DNA of 64,000 nt from Pseudomonadota bacterium (GTDB lineage Bacteria; Pseudomonadota; Gammaproteobacteria; Burkholderiales; REEB80). A model generated the notes under the pieces. It was not told where the DNA came from, made no database searches, and worked only from the letters and a program-made list of their open reading frames with translations. Positions 57,436-64,000 of the stretch are shown piece after piece; the stretch's first letter is position 1, and the number at the start of each line of letters is the position of its first letter. A program made the translations under genes and the position numbers. The stretch covers positions 29,950-93,949 of the forward strand of contig JAGWIG010000002.1 of NCBI GenBank assembly GCA_028873515.1, written 5' to 3'.

Positions 57436-58656
57436 ATGCTCCCTACACTTTCAGGTAAAACTGCTTTTCGTCTAATCCGAATATTAACCGCGATAGGTCT
57501 ATGCCTGATTTTCCACTATGCGATTGCCTCACCAAAGGAAGATATTCAGCTAATCCGAAAACGCATAGGTACTCTTGAGCAGACTCGCAATGCCACACAA
57601 AGAACTCGCAAGGAAACGCTCGCAGCTATGCAAAAAAGTGCAGTTGCAATTTCCCGAATCAATAAATCGCTAACCCAGCTTACCCTAAAGAAACAAAAAG
57701 TTAAAACCCAGCTTGCTGCCTTGACGAAAAATATCCAACAAGTCAACTCAACCATCGATACTCAGCAAAACAATTTAGAAACACAATTATTGCAGCAGTA
57801 CAAATCGGGGCAAGAAGAGACAGCCAGAATATTGTTCAATGGGGAAAATACCGGGCGTATTGATCGTGAACTGGTTTATTATCATTATCTGGCCGAAGCC
57901 CGTTCCAACTCTATCCAGTCTTTACGTGATAATTTAAGCAAGCTTCAGCAACTGAGCCTACAACAGGAAACCGAAAACCAGCAGCTGGAGCATATTGAGT
58001 CCACACGTAAACAACAACAGAAGCAGCTTCAGGCTGAAGAAGAAAAACACCGGCTTTATGCTTCTGCCCTTGACAAGAAAATCAAGACACAAGGTGAAGA
58101 AATCATACGACTACGTCAAAATGAGCAACAATTGACGCAACTGATTGAACGACTTAATGAGAAACGTCGACTAAGAATTGCAAGAAAAAGAGCTGGCAGA
58201 AACCATAAAGTGATTGCCAACAACAGCCTATTACCTGACGACAGCATGGCAGGCCGTACTTTTGAGCAATTGCGCGGTCATCTCCACCTGCCGGTCATTG
58301 GTGAAATAATGAATCGGTTTGGCGCGCCCAGAGCAGAAACAGGAACACCATGGCAAGGTATATTCATCAAAGCAAAAGCCGGATCTCCAGTTAAAGCAGT
58401 TGCAAGTGGCAAGGTGGTCTATGCAGGAAATATGAGGGGTTTTGGTAATCTCATGATTATTTCACACGGCGGGGGTTATATGAGCCTTTATGCAGATAAT
58501 GAAAAACTACTGCTTAAAACCGGTGACAGAGTCCGTGCTGGTGATACAATAGCGCTAGTCGGCGCCACCGGCGACAATCCTGAACCCGGTCTGTATTTCG
58601 AACTTCGCCATCAGAGCGTGCCATTCAATCCGTTAAGCTGGAGCAAGGTACGTTAA
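57436..58656 (+). CDS. envC: Murein hydrolase activator EnvC-like protein
   Basis: Signal peptide (about 10-33), a long coiled coil (about 35-250, heptads rich in Gln, Lys and Leu) and a C-terminal LytM/M23 domain (about 285-406). The metal ligands of active LytM enzymes are replaced (NRFG where HxGxD would be, SLYAD where YAH would be), as in EnvC, so it should activate amidases rather than cut. FtsE and FtsX, its usual controllers, are also in this window. 406 residues. Confidence 0.9.
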   Translation: MLPTLSGKTAFRLIRILTAIGLCLIFHYAIASPKEDIQLIRKRIGTLEQTRNATQRTRKETLAAMQKSAVAISRINKSLTQLTLKKQKVKTQLAALTKNIQQVNSTIDTQQNNLETQLLQQYKSGQEETARILFNGENTGRIDRELVYYHYLAEARSNSIQSLRDNLSKLQQLSLQQETENQQLEHIESTRKQQQKQLQAEEEKHRLYASALDKKIKTQGEEIIRLRQNEQQLTQLIERLNEKRRLRIARKRAGRNHKVIANNSLLPDDSMAGRTFEQLRGHLHLPVIGEIMNRFGAPRAETGTPWQGIFIKAKAGSPVKAVASGKVVYAGNMRGFGNLMIISHGGGYMSLYADNEKLLLKTGDRVRAGDTIALVGATGDNPEPGLYFELRHQSVPFNPLSWSKVR

Positions 58657-58684
58657 CAATTTACTTTTGTTTTTGGAGAGTTAC

Positions 58685-60079
58685 ATGCGTGGCAAATTTC
58701 AGCGGTTAGGGCTTATTGCTTTCGGTGCGCTTATTGGCGTCATGCTAACTCTAAATTTTTCAGCAATTGCTGAAAAGGTTCAGCCTGTTCACCTGCCGCT
58801 TAATGAATTACATACATTTGCTGAAGTATTCGGCAAAATAAAATCAGATTATGTTGAACCGGTAACCGACAAAAAATTAATCAACGCAGCTATAAATGGT
58901 ATGGTTTCTGGTCTGGATCCCCACTCAGCATTCCTGAACCGAGAAGAATACCATGATCTTAAAGTTGGAACCCAAGGTGAATTTGGAGGATTGGGTATTG
59001 AAGTCAGCATGGAAGATGGCCTGCTCAAGGTCATTTCTCCAATCGAGGATTCCCCCGCCTATAAAGCTGGAATTAAAAGTGGCGATCTTATCATCAAACT
59101 GAATGACACCCCGGTAAAAGGCCTGACTCTTGAAGATGCCGTAAAACTTATGCGTGGGAAACCGGATACAACGATTGTACTCACTATTCTACGAAAAGGT
59201 GCCAACAAACCTCTGGTTATCCCGGTAACACGTGCAATCATCAAGATTAAAAGTGTAAAATACAAGTTAGAGCAGCCTGGCTATGGGTGGGTTCACATCA
59301 CCGAATTTCAAGAACACACACCAGAAAGCATGGTTCGGGCAATCAATGACCTCGAGAAACAAAATAATGGGCCATTAAAAGGTCTGGTGCTTGACCTAAG
59401 AAACGATCCGGGAGGGTTACTTAATTCTGCTGTTGGTGTTTCTGCGGCTTTTCTAAAACCTAACCAGCTGGTTGTGTACACCAAAGGGCGTACCGAAGAT
59501 TCAAAGATGCACCTCACTGCAAGCCCACAGTACTATCTTGATAAGCCCAATGAAACAGACTATATTCGCGCCCTGCCTTCCACGATCAAGAAAGTTCCTC
59601 TGGTAGTATTGATCAATGGCGGATCTGCCTCTGCCTCAGAAATTGTAGCTGGGGCCTTGCAGGATCAGAAAAGGGCGATCATCATGGGCACCCAATCATT
59701 CGGCAAAGGTTCAGTCCAGACGGTTATCCCGTTAGGAAATGATACGGCACTGAAACTAACGACTGCGAGATACTATACACCAAAGGGACGTTCAATACAG
59801 GATAGGGGCATTACCCCGGATATTATCGTACATGATCCGAGTGGTGAAGACAGTGATCTTCTAGTGCGTGAAGTAGATTTGCCACATCATCTACATAATG
59901 ATACCTCAAAACCATTAGGAGCGACCCTAAGACCCGCCCCTGTTGCACCTTTGAACAATTCTGACATCAAGAAGCCCCCCACTACATTCAAACCTACCGT
60001 ATTCGGCTCAGCATCCGATTATCAGCTAAAAGAAGCAATTCAGGTGCTCAAGGGCATACATATCACAGAAGAGAAATAA
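58685..60079 (+). CDS. ctpA: C-terminal processing peptidase (S41, CtpA/Prc type)
   Basis: Periplasmic serine protease. N-terminal membrane segment (about 8-28), PDZ domain (about 95-180: GLGIEVSMEDGLLKVISPIE, AGIKSGDLIIKLND) and the S41 core with LDLRNDPGGLL, the catalytic Ser in NGGSASASEIVAGAL and Lys in GTQSFGKGSVQT. The ATG at 58685 is preceded by GGAGAG. 464 residues. Follows envC by 28 nt; this pair is conserved in betaproteobacteria. Confidence 0.95.
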   Translation: MRGKFQRLGLIAFGALIGVMLTLNFSAIAEKVQPVHLPLNELHTFAEVFGKIKSDYVEPVTDKKLINAAINGMVSGLDPHSAFLNREEYHDLKVGTQGEFGGLGIEVSMEDGLLKVISPIEDSPAYKAGIKSGDLIIKLNDTPVKGLTLEDAVKLMRGKPDTTIVLTILRKGANKPLVIPVTRAIIKIKSVKYKLEQPGYGWVHITEFQEHTPESMVRAINDLEKQNNGPLKGLVLDLRNDPGGLLNSAVGVSAAFLKPNQLVVYTKGRTEDSKMHLTASPQYYLDKPNETDYIRALPSTIKKVPLVVLINGGSASASEIVAGALQDQKRAIIMGTQSFGKGSVQTVIPLGNDTALKLTTARYYTPKGRSIQDRGITPDIIVHDPSGEDSDLLVREVDLPHHLHNDTSKPLGATLRPAPVAPLNNSDIKKPPTTFKPTVFGSASDYQLKEAIQVLKGIHITEEK

Positions 60080-60085
60080 CTGATA

Positions 60086-60106
60086 CCGTCAGGCAAAACC
60101 TGACGG
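60086..60106 (+). terminator. Terminator after ctpA
   Basis: CCGTCAGG (60086-60093) pairs with CCTGACGG (60099-60106) over a 5-nt loop, followed by TCATTTTTATT. It ends 11 nt before the next gene, so it likely limits but need not block readthrough. Confidence 0.8.
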
Positions 60107-60117
60107 TCATTTTTATT

Positions 60118-60873
60118 ATGGAAGATGCCCAATTATTACGTTATAGTCGCCACATCCTTCTACCCGAAATTGATATTGAAGGACAAACGAGCTTACTCAA
60201 AGCAAAAGTACTGTTAATCGGTGTGGGAGGGCTGGGTTCCCCTATTGCCTTATATTTAACCGCTAGCGGTATTGGAACACTCACAATCTGTGATTCTGAC
60301 ATTGTCGATTTAACCAATCTTCAGCGGCAAATCGTACATACAACTGACTCGGTTGGAATAAGTAAAGTTCTATCCGCAAAAAAGACACTTGAACGTATTA
60401 ATCCCGAAATCAGAATCATTGCCCTAAATGAGAAACTTCAAGGTGAGCTTTTGATAAAAGAAGTCAGTAAAGCCGATGTCGTGATTGATGCAAGTGATAA
60501 TTTCTCTACCCGCTACGCACTTAATCGGGCTTGTGTTCAATACAAAGTACCACTGGTATCAGGCTCAGCCATACGCTTTGATGGACAGGTCACGGTATTT
60601 AACCATAGACAGTCAGAGGACTCCCCGTGCTATAACTGCCTATTCCCGGAAGAAGCGCAATCAGACGAACTACGTTGCTCTGAAACTGGCATCTTCAGCC
60701 CACTTGTCGGGATTATTGGAGCTACCGAAGCTGCTGAAGCAATCAAGATAATCACACATGCGGGCAACAGTCTGAATGGACGTCTGCTATTGCTTAACGC
60801 GCTTTCCATGGAATGGAAAACAATAAGGCTTAAAAAGGATCCAGGGTGTTCCGTCTGTAATTCACGCCCGTAG
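60118..60873 (+). CDS. MoeB/ThiF-family adenylyltransferase
   Basis: E1-like enzyme that adenylates the C-terminus of MoaD or ThiS. LLRYSRHILLPEIDIEGQ, the nucleotide loop GVGGLGSPIALYLTASGIG, TNLQRQIVH, and DASDNFSTRYALNRAC; zinc cysteines in CYNCLFPE and GCSVCNSRP. 251 residues without a rhodanese domain. MoeB and ThiF cannot be separated by sequence alone. Overlaps slmA tail to tail by 12 nt. Confidence 0.92.
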   Translation: MEDAQLLRYSRHILLPEIDIEGQTSLLKAKVLLIGVGGLGSPIALYLTASGIGTLTICDSDIVDLTNLQRQIVHTTDSVGISKVLSAKKTLERINPEIRIIALNEKLQGELLIKEVSKADVVIDASDNFSTRYALNRACVQYKVPLVSGSAIRFDGQVTVFNHRQSEDSPCYNCLFPEEAQSDELRCSETGIFSPLVGIIGATEAAEAIKIITHAGNSLNGRLLLLNALSMEWKTIRLKKDPGCSVCNSRP

Positions 60874-61434
60874 CGAACCACCAAGCATCTTCCAGTCATG
60901 AGGCCATTCTCCCATCGGAGAGCGTTTGAATTCACTCAAACAATATTGTTGCCATCGGCCCACGACAAAGCATAAAAGAATGTTGGCAAAACCTGAAGCT
61001 GGTACAGGGAGCATATTGACTCGCGTCAACCCTTCCTCAAGCATCCTTTCCAACCTGCCCTGTAGCTCTAAGACACGTAAACGCAGTCGGTCATCCTCAC
61101 CTACAACCGCCTCTCCAGTCAGTACCCGTGTCATCCCCGGGTTTTTTTCAGCAAACCTCAGCAACATGGCCAAAATTTTTTCTGTCTGAATTAATGCATC
61201 TGGTTCTTCAGCCCGTATCTTTTGTACGAACCAGAAAATCGCCTGCTCAATATAATCTAACAACGCATCGTACATTTGCGCCTTACTGGCAAAATGCCGA
61301 TAAAGCGCTGCTTCCGAAACCTTTAACCTGCAAGCAATTGCAGCGGTTGTAATTTTTACAGGTTTTGGGGTTTGCAACATTTCCGCCAACACCTGAAGAA
61401 TCTGTTTTTTTCGTTCGCCAGGCTTGGAAGCCAT
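60862..61434 (-). CDS. slmA: Nucleoid occlusion factor SlmA (TetR family)
   Basis: TetR-type DNA-binding protein that blocks FtsZ assembly over the nucleoid. KKQILQVLAEMLQTPKPVKI, the helix-turn-helix LKVSEAALYRHFASKAQMYDALLDYIE and NPGMTRVLTGEAVVGEDDRLR follow SlmA closely. 190 residues. First in its transcript or alone; a TTATCAAATAA-like AT-rich stretch lies upstream. Confidence 0.9.
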   Translation of the reverse strand: MASKPGERKKQILQVLAEMLQTPKPVKITTAAIACRLKVSEAALYRHFASKAQMYDALLDYIEQAIFWFVQKIRAEEPDALIQTEKILAMLLRFAEKNPGMTRVLTGEAVVGEDDRLRLRVLELQGRLERMLEEGLTRVNMLPVPASGFANILLCFVVGRWQQYCLSEFKRSPMGEWPHDWKMLGGSLRA

Positions 61435-61534
61435 TATTATTCTTCCTTTTTTATTTGATAATTATCATCGTGACATGACAATAAAGAGAAATCAATACAA
61501 AGTCAGGAAGCACTTACTTTGAATAAACCAGGGC

Positions 61535-61804
61535 TCACTCCTCCCGAGCTGCATCCTGCGCATTCTTGTCTGCATTACGAAAACGGCTTTCCATTTGAGC
61601 CAGCCATTCGTCATAATCAAAAGCCGTTGCAATTCGTCCTCCAGTTTCTACATCCTCAAGCCAATCTTTGCCCTGGTTATCCAGCCAATGAGAAAACCAT
61701 CCTCTTACATGCTTAGGCAAATCATCAAGACGAACATGCATATTCCCTTCAAATTCTTCCCTAGGTACCATTTGCAGTTCTCGAATTTCATCACGCCAGT
61801 TCAA
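61535..61804 (-). CDS. Small conserved-looking protein of unknown function
   Basis: 89 residues, acidic and Trp-rich (MNWRDEIREL, WFSHWLDNQGKDWLED, FDYDEWLAQMESRF), no signal peptide or membrane helix. Not recognised. It overlaps the nucleotidase stop as ATGA, which, with its protein-like composition, argues it is real and part of the argB operon. It is the last gene of that operon. Confidence 0.7.
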   Translation of the reverse strand: MNWRDEIRELQMVPREEFEGNMHVRLDDLPKHVRGWFSHWLDNQGKDWLEDVETGGRIATAFDYDEWLAQMESRFRNADKNAQDAAREE

Positions 61805-62453
61805 CTCAAGTCTCCCATAAGTTTATCCACATGACGAGGTAACTCACATACGGTATTCAAACGCAAATCAGCAATTGACCTTGAGCCCAGATGGTTATGT
61901 ATCCATACCGTCTTCATGCCTATCCTATGTGCAGTACGAAGATTTTCAAGGCTATCCTCAACCATAATGCAACGGTGAGGAGGCGCCCGGTAACGCTTAA
62001 GTAAACGATAATAGCCAAGTGGGTGGGGTTTGGGAATATAGCGTGATTCCTCGATACCAACTACCGTATCAAAATGAGCACCAATACCCATCAAATCAAT
62101 CACTCTATTTACATAACGGGATGGGGCATTAGAATATATGATTTTTCGACCTGGCAGTCGGGCCAGAGAGGCATTAAGACGTGCTTCGTAGACTAGCATT
62201 CCGCGTAAATTGTCAAATTGATGTGTATGTTGGAGAAAATGGGCAGGATCAGTACCGTGATGACGAATAAGCCCAAGCAAGGTGGCGCCATAACGATACC
62301 AGTATCGTTGACGCAAGTCATTGGCAGCTAGCTCATCAATTCCCAGATGCTGCTCAAGATAAGCGGTCATCTGCTTAGAAATGGAAGGGAAAATATAAGA
62401 AGATGCAACATGCAAAGTATCATCAAGATCAAATACCCATAATAGATCTGCCA

Positions 62454-62454
<1 letters not shown>
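61801..62454 (-). CDS. HAD-superfamily pyrimidine 5'-nucleotidase
   Basis: HAD hydrolase of the SDT1/YjjG type: motif I LLWVFDLDDTLH, motif II YSNAPSRYV, motif III Lys in YIPKPHP, motif IV MVEDSLENL. Such genes sit beside argB in betaproteobacteria and are annotated as pyrimidine 5'-nucleotidases. ATG at 62454 overlaps the argB TGA by one base. About 217 residues. Confidence 0.88.
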
Positions 62455-63418
<964 letters not shown>

Positions 63419-63424
63419 AATAAC

Positions 63425-63871
63425 TTACTGGATGGCCAGTTGCCTGGACATTGATTGTTGACGTTTTGGTAAGGTCAATATCAGCACTCCATCCACGAAT
63501 TTAGCTTGTGCTTTCGAATCATCAATTTCCTCAGGCAACGAAAGGCTACGAAAAATCGAACCCTCTTTCCGCTCGCTATATAATTTCTTCCAGCCCTCCT
63601 TTTCAGAGGATTTACTCTCTGCATCAATCCTAACCTGATTGCCATCAATGGTCACATGAATATCTTCCTTTTTAACACCGGGGAGATCCGCTTCTACCAG
63701 AAACTCGCTATCTTTTTCAGATAGGTCCAGCCGAAAAGCAGTAACTGTTTGATGGGAATTGATTGCATTTTCCACTCTAACCGGTTGAAAGAAACCTCTA
63801 ACTACTTCATTAATATCTTCAAATGGGTTAACTAAAGTTGTCAATGGGTCATAACGGCTCAATCTTACCAT
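63425..63871 (-). CDS. Small heat-shock protein, Hsp20 family
   Basis: Alpha-crystallin domain chaperone (about residues 38-148). FRLDLSEKDSEFLVEADLPG, GVKKEDIHVTIDGNQVRI, RSLSLPEEIDDSKAQAKFVDGVLILTLPK are typical; the C-terminal IxI-like tail is short (QLAIQ). The ATG at 63871 has GGAGG five bases upstream. 148 residues. No clear sigma-32 promoter or CIRCE seen in the 130 bases to the window edge. Confidence 0.93.
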   Translation of the reverse strand: MVRLSRYDPLTTLVNPFEDINEVVRGFFQPVRVENAINSHQTVTAFRLDLSEKDSEFLVEADLPGVKKEDIHVTIDGNQVRIDAESKSSEKEGWKKLYSERKEGSIFRSLSLPEEIDDSKAQAKFVDGVLILTLPKRQQSMSRQLAIQ

Positions 63872-64000
63872 TCTTACCTCCATATCAAGTATATTAAACA
63901 AGAAGTTGACACTATCACACATTCTCAAATATTGAGTCTGAAGCTTCAAATACAAGTCTGAGCCATCCTAAATTTATTAGTAAATTTATTATTTGTACAG

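Overview
The window reads as a chromosomal segment of a betaproteobacterium, probably of the Nitrosomonadales type, with AT-rich DNA by eye. The evidence is gene order: lolB-ispE-tRNA(Gln)-prs-rplY-pth-ychF, a ctaC-ctaD-ctaE oxidase cluster carrying the DUF2970, DUF2909 and 33-residue assembly-protein genes, gpsA-secB-grxC-rhodanese facing gpmI-envC-ctpA, and slmA next to a HAD nucleotidase and argB. The genus cannot be fixed from the sequence alone. Most genes are on the minus strand and are packed with short stop/start overlaps. No phage, CRISPR array, rRNA or intact insertion sequence was seen.

Region by region: 1-8164 holds glyQS (glyS runs off the left edge), a GIY-YIG protein, and the envelope/RNA-quality cluster lnt-corC-ybeY-phoH-miaB. 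From about 8165 to 14640 lies an accessory stretch: a strongly structured RNA resembling an IscB omega-RNA (HEARO) with no nuclease gene beside it, a second candidate small RNA, a ClC chloride transporter bracketed by a 20-nt direct repeat, a SYLF-domain protein, a Sel1-repeat gene broken by one in-frame amber codon, and a frameshifted IS3-family remnant. Core synteny resumes at tRNA-Met (14647) and continues through ychF, pth, rplY, prs, tRNA-Gln, ispE, lolB and a TPR lipoprotein.

21373-27195 carries mutM, a ferredoxin, coaD, rsmD, ftsY-ftsE-ftsX and rpoH; rpoH is preceded by a near-perfect CIRCE operator, so HrcA probably controls the heat-shock sigma factor. 27240-35242 is the aa3-type cytochrome c oxidase and heme A assembly cluster. 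It lacks an intact ctaG (Cox11) gene, and the position where ctaG should be shows what may be its decayed remains. 35649-40037 is the biotin operon bioB-F-H-C-D (bioA is not here). 40150-52636 is a large MSHA-type (type IVa-like) pilus operon: ATPase MshE, platform MshG, pilins A/B/C/D/O/P, then inner-membrane assembly proteins I-J-K, secretin MshL, ATPase MshM and TPR protein MshN. 52699-64000 is housekeeping: trmL, gpsA, secB, grxC, a rhodanese, gpmI, envC, ctpA, a MoeB/ThiF enzyme, slmA, a small unknown gene, a HAD nucleotidase, argB and an Hsp20 chaperone.

Starts were chosen from homology, Shine-Dalgarno sequences and overlap with the preceding gene; many differ from the longest possible reading frame. 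GTG or TTG starts are inferred for phoH, miaB, the GIY-YIG gene, prs, ftsE, the DUF2909 gene, the 33-residue gene, bioD, mshJ and mshB.
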